A stretch of DNA of 64,000 nucleotides from Gnetum montanum (GCA_015680685.1 MNCI01011492.1:1-64000); one strand, 5' to 3'. Counted from the first letter of the stretch, positions 10,010 to 22,260 are shown. Translations and numbers: made by a program. The notes: generated by a model not told the origin, from the letters alone.

Positions 10010-12605
10010 AACCCATGATATGGGGCCTCTTAGGGAGGAGGTTGAAGTGAAGTCTGTTCATCAAATTCTAGAATAGGTGGCAACAATAGAGCATTCCCAC
10101 TAGGACAAGGCATCAACTCAACAAGAAAACCTTGAGGTGACCTTGACAAAAGCCTACCTACACTAAATTAGATCAAGAGAGGTCTAGAAAATAGTGCTCC
10201 AAGAGTTGAACTTTGGCTCTTTCTTGGAGCAAGCACCTAAAGAGGTATAGGACCAATTGAAGACCTCTCCCATGTGACCAATTATCACTTCTAGTGGGGA
10301 GTGGTACATGGAAGAGACATTCCTATTTTGAAGTAATAGGTAAATTGGTTCAATGGTCAAGATCAAGTACATTTCAATGTCCTACATGATGCAAGCCATT
10401 GTAGAGGAACTTGGATTTCCTAAAACTAAAGTGAATCTCACCAAGATTCTAATGTAGGAAGATCCTAACACTAAAAAGGAATGGGTTCAATAGTGCTATG
10501 GTATTGACCGTAAGGAGTACGATGTGCTTACACTGGCAAAAAAAATCCATTACAAAATTGCAACCTTTAACCTAAATCCCACAATGTGGCCTAGTAAGAT
10601 CATTTCCTTTTTTGCCAATGTGTATGCCCCTTTGAGTGGAAGATTCCTAGTTAACCTTCCACAACTAATATATCTAGAGATAGAGAACTAATTCAAGAAG
10701 AATGAACATGGAAGAAAGGCACTTCCCTTCCCATGCCTCATCAAAAACTAATGTTGAAGAAGAGGAATAGCTAGCTATACTAATGATCTTGTCCTAATAG
10801 TTGCGCAAGTTTTAAGAATGGCTCTTGAGTGAGCAAGAGTAACAAGCAAGCACAAGTGGTGGATACCCATCTATGTACTAGCCTACAATGATTCACATAA
10901 ATGAGGTGGATCAAATTGTTAGCCTAATGGGGGAGATGGATTAATTTTCTCTATCCAATAAATGTAGTTGTCCACTAAGTTAAATCCTAGCACTAGAGAG
11001 ATAACGGTATCTCTCTTAGAATAGTAGAAACTCCTAGAGATTTTTGGAAACACTACAACATTTTCAGTGCACTTGGACAAGGGCAAGGAGGCAACAATTT
11101 TGGTGATGCAACACTAAGGGTAAGAAATGATAGTAGATATGGTTGCTAATAGAATCTCCAAGATACTAAATGCAGCTACGACATCTATTCTATAGGTTAC
11201 TACACTTAAAGATGTGCATACATCCATAGGAATCATAAGTGGTAGACTAAGAAGCACAACATGAACAATTACTACACTAACTGGTAGGAACCAAACAACC
11301 ACTTCCATATGCCCTTGACATTCCAGATATTATGAATCTAACTCAATTAGAGTTGTTATAGGTAAGGGGAAAGAATATTATTTTGGAAAGGTAACTTGAA
11401 ATAGCCAAGGGGTTGAATGAATGTTTGGCTACAAAAGTTGTTGAATTGAGATTCCAAATTTTTGATCCTACATTTCTCAACCCAACATTGACAAGAGATG
11501 AAGCTCTTGAAAAGCTTCATACCAAGTTGAAAGGGGTAATCGAGACAACGGTGTTTTATCGACCCTTGGCAAAGGCCACCCAGCATAAAATTTAAAAGGT
11601 CTTGAATGTTCAACTGATTGCAAAAAATCATTGCCTATGAAACATTGATGTGCATAAACAAAAATTAAATCATTTTATCCATCAATATTAGGAGCAACTA
11701 GCTAGAGAAAATATTGAGTTAAGAAGATTAGTAGCTAAGAATAGAAACCTCTCCATGAAAGAGGTTTGTGCCCTTTTCCAAAAGACTATAATAGGACTAC
11801 CTACTTGAAACTCTTAAATTTGAGAGAGCTAAAAATTACTATAGAGACTAAGTCAACATTCAAAAGGAAATAAATGAGAAACACATTCAAGTGGCAAAGG
11901 CAAAGCTGAACGATACCCTCCAGCAACTCCAACAAGGACACAAATTATGGTAGCCCATTATTGATGGGATTGATCAACATAATAAAGTAGAAATTCATCT
12001 AAAGGAGTTGCAAAGAGAGGAGATGATCGAATATGTTGAGCTTGCCAATATCCAATACACAAACCTAGCTACATTAAGTGTCAAAAAATCATTGTCAAAA
12101 CTAGAAAATAAGGTGGCCAACTTGTACTTATTGTACAAGGCCAAGTTCAAGCACCACAAGGACACCAAGAAAACTCTTGTGGTGGTAAATGCCAAACTCC
12201 CATAAGGGCAAATATACTGAACATCACAAGCATAAATATATTAATTAGATATCCACTATCAAGAGCCTAGTCAACAAAATGAATGACTGCTAGAAGCTAC
12301 ATAATGCAGTAAGGGCATTTGATGTTGAATGCAAACAATTCACTTCCTGGTTCATCAATGTTAAGGACATGTTCACAGTAATGACCTATTTGTGGAATAT
12401 TCCCATTTTGGCCCACATTGGTGATTCCATGTGAACTATGAATGATCCCCAGAACAAGGATGAGAAGATGAAGGTATTACTAGATGCCTTTCTCCTTCCA
12501 CTAGAGGTTGCAATCATAGTAGGATAGCCACAAACTCCTTAGCCAATGCACATGCCTAAAGCTAGTGAAGGTCCTTCGAAACCTCCACCACCTAGGACTG
12601 TTTGA
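10010..12605 (+). pseudogene. E1 post-pol (env-like position) ORF, decayed
   Basis: An extra protein encoded between pol and the 3' LTR, at the place of the env-like ORF of Athila elements. Domains by eye: an N-terminal region with a WVQxCYGIDRKEYDVLTLAKK segment (10480-10545); the conserved core VNLPQLIYLEIEN...GRKALPFPCLI...GIASYTND (10650-10785); a long hydrophilic, Lys/Glu-rich probable coiled coil (11350-12205), with open stretches at 11413-11595 and 12008-12205; and a proline-rich end (PSKPPPPRTV, about 12570-12603) before a stop. The core resembles the plant domain of unknown function annotated as 'putative plant transposon protein'; that match is from memory. No transmembrane or fusion peptide is evident, so true envelope function is unsupported. 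Confidence 0.75.
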
Positions 12606-12828
12606 TCTTCTTAACCATCTTCATGTCATCAAAGAATGTGTTGTCTAATTTGAAAAATTCATATCATGGTGTTTACTTTTATGTCATGAACACCACAACT
12701 TTTGTAATGATGTCGATATGTACACCTGTGCACTTAGGCTTTTTTTGGTCAATTTTTTATGTTAAGTATCAGTCAATAATTCCATACCTTCTAAATTTTC
12801 TAAAAAAACTCAAGAACAACTTTTCATT

Positions 12829-12842
12829 CAATTGTGAGGGTA
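12829..12842 (+). other. E1 polypurine tract
   Basis: The purine-rich caattgtgagggta lies directly before the LTR start TGATGAAG at 12843, in the same position as agtcgtgggggta before the LTR at 58301. It would prime plus-strand synthesis. It has lost several purines. Confidence 0.6.
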
Positions 12843-13721
12843 TGATGAAGTGTCAAAGTATCACAATAATGGACCCCTGTTGATGTGGCCTCATCGACAT
12901 AGCATTTGATGCATTTATGAGGCCTTCTTGACATAGCTCCATAATAAAGTCTATAAATACACACTCACCCCCCCATGTTTATGGCATGTCTTGTCATAGT
13001 TGTAGTGGAGCTCTTACAGTTTTATCATTTGAGGATTAAAATATTTTTTTGAGTGCCTACAAGAAGTGTCAAAAAGTATATGGATCTTTATTCAAGCATT
13101 GATTTACCTAAGCATAGTAGTGTGAACAACAATAAAGACAAGCCTTTTGATAAACCTTGTAACACTTGGAAATAGATTAATTATTTATTTATGCATTCAA
13201 TGTTTATATAATTTCCTTTAGTTATTTAAGTAATTAAATACTAAATTAGGCTAAATGAAGCTAGATTAAGTACCAATTAATTAAGCACATAAGTACAATC
13301 ACTTTGAGCATGCACATGATGCTTGGTAATCCTAGTAATGCCTAATGTTTGGTAACCCAACAACATTATATATGTTTAGAATGTGTATGAAAAGTGGGGT
13401 AAAATGTTTTTGTTAGGATTAGTTAGGTGCAATTAGCTAGATTAAATTAGCAATTAAATTACTTCATTCCTTTCATCCTTGGTTTTAAGCATCCAAAACA
13501 TAAAACATAAGAATAATAAAAATCATATGCCTCAGTTACACTTAGCCATATTTTTTCATATCATAAGTGTAATTGGGAAGACAATGAATGAATATTAGGG
13601 TAATTTCACTTCCTAGAGACTAGTGTACCAGAAGACATAGAATTCACAAAATTCGACCAAATCGTGTGTGAACACTTAGTGATTCATATGATTGAACATA
13701 GGGGGTACTCATTGCTCATCA
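12843..13721 (+). repeat. E1 3' LTR, subfamily B
   Basis: An 879-bp LTR starting TGATGAAG and ending GCTCATCA, like the other LTRs of this family. It has a TATA box (TATAAATA, 12952-12959) and is alignable with 18857-19727, 31966-32797 and the reverse complement of 41955-42893. No primer-binding site follows, as expected for a 3' LTR. Confidence 0.88.
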
Positions 13722-14140
13722 CTAACTTCTCTAAGTAATTTGACATTCATACATATGCTTCAAAAGAAGTAATTGGAGGAATGTTCTTATAGGATAAAAA
13801 TCTAGTAATGTTAGAATCAAAGAAACTGAATTATATAGAAAAGTTGTGGCTAGTGCATCAAAAGTAGACATTTGCCATTGTACACTACCTTTTCACTTGG
13901 TGACNGTTGTGGCTAGTGCATCAAAAGTAGACATTTGCCATTGTACACTACCTTTTCACTTGGTGACACTATCTCCTTAGTGATCCTATGATGGTAAAAA
14001 TAGACAACACTACTATGAGCTACATTTTTAGTTAATCAAAGTTAAAGCTAAAGCAAGCTTGATGGTTGAACCTATTGATGTAGTTCAACCTTTAATTTTT
14101 TATTGGCCAAGTAGGAAAAACATGGTAATAAATGCGTTAA
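13722..14140 (+). pseudogene. Chromovirus-type RNase H fragment
   Basis: Gypsy RNase H unlike that of E1-E5: FDIHTYASKEVIGGMFL, LESKKLNYIEKLWLVHQK and FAIVHYLFTW match the chromovirus pattern (FESKKLN...HEKE...VVHCL.TWRHYL). A C-terminal piece follows (KIDNTTMSYIF... near 13990, then NMVxNALS near 14115-14140). It starts exactly at the end of the E1 LTR, so E1 seems to have inserted into it. The catalytic Glu region has a stop (HQK-stop). Sequence at 13843-13904 is repeated after an N; see the scar feature. Confidence 0.75.
13843..13967. other. Assembly scar: N at 13905 with 62-bp identical flanks
   Basis: The 62 bases 13843-13904 recur identically at 13906-13967, separated by one N. Such a pattern arises when overlapping contig ends are joined without merging. 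The true locus probably has one copy. Confidence 0.85.
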
Positions 14141-14251
14141 GCTAATGTCCTTAGTTGTACTTGATGAAGATTGTTAGTCAATNAAAAAACATAGTAATAA
14201 ATGCGTTAAGCTAATGTCCTTAGTTGTACTTGATGAAGATTATTAGTCAAT
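14116..14251. other. Assembly scar: N at 14183 with near-identical flanks
   Basis: About 67 bases before the N (14116-14182) recur at 14184-14251 with two G/A differences and one extra A. This is the same artefact type as at 13905; the small differences suggest sequencing error or two alleles. Confidence 0.8.
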
Positions 14252-14589
14252 CCAATAGCTTTCAAGTGGTGACTAACTATTGATAGAAAATTAATAATAA
14301 CTTGCATCATGATCAACGTGCTTAGGAGTTCTTGAAGATTGTTCATGGGGGTGGTGACGTTAATTTTAGTGAAGTAGATGGCTAGCTTATATTCAAGTAA
14401 AATTGAATTTATGTCCTTGATTAACATGCTTTAAGTTCTTGAATAATTGATAAATATCCTAGCAACCTTTGAGTAGGTCATCTAAGACACAAACAAATGC
14501 TATCATTGATGGATAGGAGTTTCTATTAGCTTAACCTCAAGGTTAATGGAACAAACTTTATGTGAAGCTGTTAGGTTTTCTAGAAAGAT

Positions 14590-14930
14590 AATAATTCTAA
14601 TGAAAACTCGAGTTTGTTCTACTCCTTAGAGATTCCAGACCTTTCATGAGTGACTATCTTCATGGATTTTATCCTAAGACTTATTATAGTGTAGGGATTC
14701 TCCAACATCCTTATAGTTAAGAACAAGTTCTTAAAGTATGTCATTTTCATCCTATTCTCTACTCCTTATACAACTAAGAATGTAACATCATTATTCTTTA
14801 ATAATGTAGTTTACTACTTTGGGTTGATGCCAGGAATTTTTTTAAATCATGACTCCCATTTCATAAGGGATTTATAAAGAAAGCTATTCAAAATTATTCT
14901 TATAGAAATATTCTTATTACTCCTATAAGG
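14590..14930 (+). pseudogene. Chromovirus-type integrase core fragment
   Basis: In one frame: LFYSLEIPDLS, then MDFILRLIIV-stop-GFSNILIV (near 14675-14720), KYVIFILFSTPYTTKNVTSL (14737-14795), FFNNVVYYFGLMPGIF (14798-14845) and NHDSHFIRDL (14850-14880). This follows the intact chromovirus integrase order (MDFI.GLP...D.ILVVVD...YTA..VA.LFF..V.RLHG.P..IVSDRD..F). Both core Asp positions are altered or in poor context (VVVD is VKN; SDRD is NHDS). The zinc domain between RNase H and this core is not recognisable (14140-14590). Confidence 0.7.
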
Positions 14931-15879
14931 ATACCTCCATGAAATAAATGTCAAAATTCTCCATGAAATAAATGTCAAAATAGTTAGTGTGTGATTGTAA
15001 ATGATCTTCGAATCAATGTAACCCTTGAAATATTAATACTTATGAAATGAAAAGGCATGGAACCTCCAATCACATACAAATTTAACCTACTAAACAAGAA
15101 CTAGAAATGAGATGGAAATAATAAAAAAGTAAGATTTTAAAGTTGAAAAATGACTAAGTGTTAATTGTTGGAAGAAAGACCAAGTATAAAGTGCTGAAAA
15201 ATAAACTAAGTATGGAATAGACTATCAGTTATAAAATAAAAGCTAAGTATAAAATCTAAGTAAAAGAGCATAAAATATTAAAATATTGAGTCTTTGATAA
15301 GGGGGAAAGGGTCTTAGATCTATTTGAAAATAATAAACTACTTTAGTAATGAGTGACAATGTGTCCATCTTCTATAGAGGGCCAAAACTACAAGTTCTGA
15401 TAAACAACGTAAGTGTAATAAAACTAATAATAGAAACCTATTTTGTAAGTAAAATTTTAGTATAGAGAGTGGAATTGAAAATTTTATGGATTAAAATATA
15501 GATAAAAAAGCTGCAAGCATGATCCAAAATCAATTTTAGGCCAAAACAAGGTTATTTTGACTAGGGGTCTTATCACTAATCCTAGAGCTAAAAAATTATA
15601 ACTCTAGAATATATGGTAGAAGCTCAAAAACTCTATATCTAGAATTGATGATGAAGGTGTAAAAGGTGGTCATGAAGCATTCAAGTGCTACAATCATGAT
15701 CAGTGCTTATGCTCTTGATTTTCTACAATCTATCAAGTATTATAAAATCTCAGGAAACTAACCTCAAATTTGTATGTTGATCTTATATTTATATGTCCAA
15801 AGTTGCCAATTTGAACTTAGGATTGCTAAAATAAACCTTGGAGTTAAGTGTATCTTGTTTGAAGTTGATGCTAAGTTAA
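14931..15879. other. No gene seen
   Basis: AT-rich DNA with a short direct duplication (ctccatgaaataaatgtcaaa near 14936-14980). No open frame of note and no element signature recognised. It may be the decayed 3' part of the chromovirus copy, but I could not show that. Confidence 0.4.
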
Positions 15880-16640
15880 AAAATAGTAAGTTTGAACTTT
15901 GGCTTTAACCAACATGACAAATTATCAAGGTAATGCTAATGTTAGCATTAGCATCACCAACACTTAAGTGAACTATGATAATTTTGTTAAATTATTTATC
16001 ATGAAATTTCAAGACCGTATTTGACCTTCTAAATAACATTGAATGATGTCTAGATAATGCTAAGAAAGCTAGGAGGCTAGAAGAAGATGTCGAGTATAGA
16101 ACTTAAATGCTAGGAATTGGATGAAGCGAGTACTAAAGTACTCATGCTAGCATTGATGTTGATATCAATGTTAGTGTTAGCCATACTTAGTCAAAATTTT
16201 GACATTTTAGCAAAATTGGAATTTTGAGCTTCCAAGAACTAGCTTCATCTTCAAACTAATGTTGAATACTATAGAGATATCTAAAATTCCTAAAGATGAG
16301 GTTGTGTGTTAATGGTAAAGGCACATGATGTCATTTGTCAAAGTCTAAAAGTAGGGGCACTAATGCTAATGCTAACATTAGTGTTAGCATTACTAGCACT
16401 TAGTGAAATTTTGAACTCTTTTCCAAGTGATAGTTTTTAAATCTTGGAACTCCATTCAACCTCTAAACTAACATTGAAATTTTTCAAGATAAGATTGAGA
16501 ACCGTATGAGGCTTGTGAATGTCATGAAATATATATTGGAAGGATAGGATAAAGTTTAGTAATATTGACACTAGCATCAACATTAGTGTTGGCTAGGGAG
16601 TTAAAAAAAATTTAGTGATTTTTCAATCCAAAAATTCTAA
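15880..16640. repeat. About 210-bp degenerate tandem array
   Basis: Roughly four units, each with a quasi-palindromic block such as gctaatgttagcattagc (15942-15959), tagcattgatgttgatatca (about 16148), gctaatgctaacattagtgt (about 16366) and actagcatcaacattagtgt (about 16570), followed by 'cacttagtgaaattttga' and 'cttcaaactaacattgaa'-like segments. Spacing of the blocks is about 200-220 bp. No coding frame is present. Confidence 0.65.
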
Positions 16641-17169
16641 CTTTTGAAACACTAAAACTAACCCTAGAATGAATTGAAATAATGATTTTTAAGCACAAAG
16701 AGGCCCATAAACCTATAAAATGCTATGAACTCAATGTATTAGGTGACATGAAGGTACCAAGGTAAGTTCAACCAACGGCATTAGAGGAAGAATAGAGAAA
16801 TAAAAGAGAAAAAATAAAGTATAGGTTGCTAAATCAAGAAAATAATTAAATAGGACAATGAAATGAGGGATATCACCTACACACTAAGATGAGATACTAC
16901 ACCACAAAAGAGGGCATGGCCAAGTCCCATACTCTATTGATTATTGATGCTTGTTAGATTGATTGTCTCCTTGTCTCACTCAAACTAAAGACATCCTCAC
17001 ATGGAGTTAAAATGAAAGAATAGTTACTACTTACTACATAAGGTAGATCACTGATAAATATCCTCATCATAATTTGCTATAAAATAAAGTTAGTAGAATG
17101 GGATAAAAAGAGAATAGGGAAAATAGATGAGATAATATGGGAGAAATTTAGATGAAAAAATAGTAGAAC

Positions 17170-17210
<41 letters not shown>

Positions 17211-18856
17211 AATCAAAATAATGTAATAAAAAAGTTAAAGTAAAAGATAAGACATAATGATGGGATGGGGCTTGTGGCCATGATTGGCATACATGGCTAG
17301 TGTGTAGCCTAGGTTCTATGTATATTTATATTTGTTTTATTTTATTAAGAGCATGCAGCCTAGTAACCACATCCATAGTGCATAGCAAATGCATGACTAG
17401 TGCCATTAATACCAATGTGGTATACAACTAGTGCATGTTAGCTAGTAATGTTGGTGGAACACATGGCCATTAGTAGCACTGACATGAGTGCAACCAATGC
17501 TAACCTATGACTGAAGCTTCTTTTACTAAAGGAATAGAAGAGAAAATTGGCTTCAGCTTATTAATGGAAGTAGGTTTAGCATGTTAGTATCATTGTGACC
17601 AAGCTAGGTGGGGCTAGGCATGAGCAAAAGATTACAAAGATAGATTGGATAAGATGTTTAATGGAAAACTAAAAAAAACTAAGTACTAGATTCATATTAA
17701 AGAAAAAAGTAAAAATTTTGTATCCCTTACATGATTAGGTTGGAGTATCTTGATCGGAGAGATACTTACTTAGATATGTTGAAGGGTAAGTTATGCAAGG
17801 TGACTCTTAAGAGCAACTGGCATCCTACAATCTATGTATGATTTCTTGATGAGCTAACCAGGGCTTAAGAGCATATGTGGTATGGTTCCATACAGTAGGC
17901 AAGGTTTATGCATAAGATTTATGAGATACCTAATCTAGGTTTGATTAATAAATGATCAAAAAGCTCTCAGATCTATTTGTTGACATAAGGTAAGTTCACA
18001 ATGTTGATTTTTCTAAGTGTCATGCCTAGTTTTCAACTTCATCTATGGCATTGATTCTATATCTAACTTATCTACATGATATCCTTATAAATAAATCAAA
18101 ATATAAGTTTGATGCTTTTAGGGATTCTACATGATATCCTTATCTACATGATTCTATAAGTTTGATGCTTTTAGGGATTTTTTCTTATTTTTCTTGGTTA
18201 GGCATACTTGCATTTTTTAATTTTCATTATTTTATTAATTTTTTAACTCTTGTTATTTCTTGTTATTTAATGCTTAGATACTAAAAGGTTGGTATGGAAA
18301 AATATTAATAAGGAGGATTTGGTAAGAGGCATGGTAGATAGTGTGATGGAGAAGTTAAATACTATTAGTAGTAAAGTTAAGTTAGTTTTATTTTTAAGTT
18401 TATTTACAAATTTTAAAACCTTTTTTACATATCTTTTATTTTTTTTCTATCTTATTATATGTTTTTTTACCTAAGTTAGTAGATAGAAATACTTAGATAA
18501 AAGCTGAATGTGTTTTTCTATATGATCAAGTTATATCAAATAGGGGTAAGATTTTCATAGTTAATCCTACTTTGCAACATCTTCTATATAATGCATCTAA
18601 GGTAAAGGATAGGATGGATGTTATTTTTTAGTATGAAATAGAAGTGCCCTCTCTTACAATAAAGTATTCTAACACAGTCATGAACCTTACTAGATAGTTA
18701 CTGGTTGTGAAGGAGAAGGTAAAAATATAATCTCAAAAATTTATATTTTGATGAATGAATTGGCTAATTTAGAATTAGATTTTCATGGGATTCATATGGT
18801 GAGGTGCAATTACAAGGCTTCTTCTTATTATAATTTGAGAGATTCTTAGGGTGCAA
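16641..18856. other. No gene seen; microsatellite inside
   Basis: AT-rich flank of E2. It holds an (AG)n microsatellite (17172-17206), a short duplication of 'ctacatgat..ataagtttgatgcttttaggga' near 18105-18178, and a T-rich stretch (18180-18480). A frame at 17730-17850 reads like protein (LEYLDRRDTYLDMLKGKLCK) but I do not recognise it and it soon meets stops. Confidence 0.4.
17172..17206. repeat. (AG)n microsatellite
   Basis: Uninterrupted AG dinucleotide repeat of about 17 units. Confidence 0.95.
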
Positions 18857-19727
18857 TGAGGCATCTTTTTCAAGGTGCATCGATGGGATGTCATCAATGT
18901 GATCCCATTGACATGATCCCATCGACACAGTCACATCGATGCATGGTTTGATGCATTGACATGACCCCATCAATGTAGTGTCTTGCCTTACCTATAAATA
19001 TGTGCTCACCAAATACATTTATGACATCCATTATTTAGTACCCTAGGAAAGCTTTTGCATTTTGTTTGTTTGAAAGTTAGAATATTTTTTAAGTGCCTTA
19101 AGTAGGACTTAGAAGTCTATGGATCTTTGTTTGAGCACTGATGTACCTGAGTACCTCAGTGTGAATGATAATAAAGATGAGCTTTCTTCATAAACCTTAC
19201 AACACTTGGAATTAGTTTAATGTTTACTTAATGGATCTATTATTTGAGAAATTTACTTAAATTCATTCAATTACTTAGTTAATTAGAAATTAATTAATTC
19301 ACATAAGTACGATCATTTCAAGCATACGTTAACATTTGATAATTTTAGAAGTGCTTAACACTTGGTAACCTAGTAACATTACAACATGGTTCAGGATGTG
19401 TATAGTAAATGGAAACAAATGCTTATGTTAGGACTAGTTAAGATATTAGTTAGTGATTCAATTAATGAAACACTTAATTATGTTATTTCTAGCACTTAGG
19501 CAATTTAAGTAATAAATATAAAATGATAAAAATCATATGCCTTAGTTACACTTAACCATACCTTTGCACTTCACAAATGAAACTAAGAAGACAATGATCA
19601 CATTCATTAGATTCACTACCTAGACCATGTATACTTAGAGAGCTAAAGTTTATAGTATTCGACCAGATTGCTTAGGGAACGCTAGTGATTTATATGGTTG
19701 GGTATAGGGATTACTCATTGCTCATCA
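18857..19727 (+). repeat. E2 5' LTR
   Basis: An 871-bp LTR, alignable along its length with 31966-32797; both begin TGAGGCA and end GCTCATCA. It has a TATA box (TATAAATA, 18993-19000) and a polyadenylation-like aataaag near 19172. The exact left edge is uncertain by a few bases because the two copies differ there. Confidence 0.85.
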
Positions 19728-19747
19728 TTGGCATCATTGTTGGGGAC
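19728..19747 (+). other. E2 primer-binding site (tRNA-Asp type)
   Basis: TTGGCATCATTGTTGGGGAC directly follows the LTR. It matches the complement of the plant tRNA-Asp 3' end (TGGCGCCGTTGCCGGGGA) at 13 of 18 positions, and every mismatch is G to A or C to T. This site would prime minus-strand DNA synthesis. Confidence 0.8.
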
Positions 19748-19879
19748 CTTAGTTAGCTATGTGTGCTATCTAGGTATTAGTGAAATTATTCAACAACATT
19801 GTAACTAACCTAAAAAGTCAACATCATTAAGAAATAATAATAATAACAACAATAAGAGCACACTATTTTTCCTCCAATC

Positions 19880-22260
19880 TAATATGGATTATTCTCATAG
19901 GGGATATTCTCTGCTATTGTATGAAGGAAGATCCAATCAACAAAGGTGTGAAGGATCAAAATTGCCAATGCCCCAATAATGCAAAGTGGTATATACTCAT
20001 CCCAAAGAGTATGTACCAAACTTCACCTTCATCCTACATCAAGATGAATAGCTATGGTGGAGGGACATGAAGGGGAACATTGTGTTTTCACCCAATCAAT
20101 TAGTTTCTGTAATGTTATTCCAAGCTCTCATGAAATTGGACATCTAGAGACTCAATGTTGAATACATTGTGCAAGACCATGACTATGAGGATGATCATCC
20201 CACTGAGACACAATGAAAGAACGATCAGAAATAGCAGATGCATTACAAGGCATCACAAGGAAAATACTTCACAAATCCCTTGTTTCTACTAGGCTAGAAG
20301 AAAGGTGAGAATCCCTTCTCCATGGGTTCTCAAAACACTGATTCTTCTTCCTTCTTCTTTGATGAAGGAGGTCCTAATCAAAATTTACAATCAACTATAA
20401 ACAATCCTAGTTTAGGAAACAACATGTTCCATGACGAAAAGGGCTCCAAAGGAAGGAGTCCATACAAGAACTATGACAAGGACCAAGACAAAGATAGACA
20501 TGGTGAATGTGGCCATGACCTATAAAGAGAGAGTAGCAGGCATCATGCTAGTGCTGGTTCTCCTTCCTCTTCACCTTCAATGTTCTCATCTTCTTCCTGC
20601 TCTAGCTTTGACCAAAGTTATATAGGACATGACCATGATGGAGGTGACTAGTGGAAAATAGATGATTGGGGCTTGCCAAAATAGTAGAGACCACGGGCAT
20701 GGGTAATCAAGTAAGTCCCATCAACATGAACAAAGGGGCAACAGAGGACATCATAGGCATCATGGCCATCAAAGGGGCTATGACTATGATGAGCCTTTTC
20801 TTATGATAAGAAACATGTCAAATATTGTAGAGGCCATGAGAATTACAATGAGGCATGTGAAAGATAGTAGAATCAAATGGTTGGATATGAAAAACATCCC
20901 GAAGTTTGAAGGGAGATACAACTCGGATCCACAAAATCATCTTCAAGCCTTTCACAATGCCTATGTCTTGCAAAATATTAAAAACAAATGGTAAAAACTA
21001 AAGCTATTCCCAAGGACACTCATTAAGGAGGCTAAAAGTTAGTACCAATCCTTGGAACCAAAATTAATTAGATGATGGAGTATAAGGCTTGAACTATTTA
21101 ATGAAAAATATCAGATATACTCCCAAGTGTCCAATCTCAAGAGGTAGATCTAAGGGTGAAGACAAGAAACACATGAATCCTTGGATGTGGCCATGGGTAG
21201 ATATTACTCTCTATGGAATAGGTACCCTGGCCATGGCTTTTCTCAAAGGGTGTAGCTCCACCATACCATAGATCAGCTCTGAACACAAATGAGAAGAACT
21301 CTTGGGGTCTATGCCCAAGGGAGAATTTTAGAACTAAGGGTCCACTAGATCCAAAGTTTGATTGAGTAGGTGGTCAAGGAAGAAGGTAATTTGAGAAAGA
21401 GAGAAAGTGTAGAGGAGTACAATTGGGATCCTTCAATCCAAAAAGGGAAGTTCTATTTTGTGACAATGAGGAGACGCATCACTTGATGAAGTGGTGCAAC
21501 ATAAAACCTTACCAATTCAAAAATATATTTCTAAAATATCAACCAAGGTAGATAAAATATGGAATTCTTTGAATGAGAGATTCCAAACTACTTTTAGAAT
21601 TATAGAAAAATCCAAAGAGCAAAGTAGTGATCATGATAAAAGGAGAATAAAAGAACTTGAAAATGCTCATCAAAGGGGTAATGGAAATGTAGTTACCATT
21701 GAAGAGGTTGTGGAAACTAAAATAGATTATAATGGTAAGTGTGACATTTGCCAATACAAAAATCATAATGAGTGTTATCCAATTATGTTATACTTCAAGA
21801 ATCTGGGGTGTACACACTGAATCTTAGATTGGAAAAAAGGAAAGCACCTAAAAGGTTACTTTATCCTCAAGGCAACTATAGGCAATTTCACCAATAGCAA
21901 GCTTACTATCTGAGTGGAGCTCCACCCCAACATCATGAGCAATGGCAATACCCATAGCCATGGGTGATGTCACCACCAAAGCAGTAGTACCCTTACCCGT
22001 AGCCAGATCCATATGGATACTATGTTCAACAACCAATTTTGTCACATGACTCTTTTAGTCACGCATCTTTCCAACACCACTACTACCCTCCTGCATACTA
22101 TAGAGCTCAATCTCTAAGTGGAGAATCCTCATTTCTATTCTACCCTTCTCATCCTTCTATACCTGCACCTCTATCCTCAACTCAATTTCCATTAGCTCCA
22201 TTCACGCAAGGGAAAGATTCTTACCCAGCTCCAACAAAGAAATGCCATGAGGACTATTAA
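19880..22260 (+). pseudogene. E2 gag (decayed)
   Basis: Capsid-nucleocapsid precursor. The N-terminal part (AKWYILIPKSMYQTSPSSY near 19980) matches E3. The capsid core is KWLDMKNIPKFEGRYNSDPQ and NHLQAFHNAYVLQNIKNKW (20878-20993), then KLKLFPRTLIKEAKSxYQSL (20999-21058) and ELFNEKYQIYSQVSNLKR, corresponding to the retrotransposon gag domain. The nucleocapsid has one zinc knuckle of the Athila style, CDICQYKNHNECYP near 21740-21780. A Tyr/Ser/Pro-rich tail is open at 22039-22260. Multiple stops and frame changes separate these blocks. A His/Gly/Asp-rich linker lies at about 20430-20800. Confidence 0.85.

Larger units (their letters stand above)
3590..13721 (+). mobile_element. E1: 5'-truncated Athila/Tat-like Ty3/gypsy element
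   Basis: Order: RT, RNase H, integrase, a second RNase H-integrase copy, a long spacer, a post-pol ORF, a polypurine tract and a 3' LTR. The 5' LTR, gag and protease are absent; RT homology starts at 3590. Many stops and frameshifts show it is dead. Downstream of the LTR is unrelated chromovirus pol, so E1 probably inserted into that older element. Assignment to the Athila/Tat side rests on RT/RNase H wording (GFLDGYNGYDQI, MVDxKG...HLSRL) and on the extra ORF. Confidence 0.9.

Noticed and set aside
10010-12605. True envelope glycoprotein in E1
   Set aside because: The position fits, but no signal peptide, transmembrane segment or fusion motif is visible; the C-terminal half looks like a cytosolic coiled coil.
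17172-17206. (AG)n run as a functional GAGA promoter element
   Set aside because: No gene or transcription feature lies nearby; a simple microsatellite explains it.
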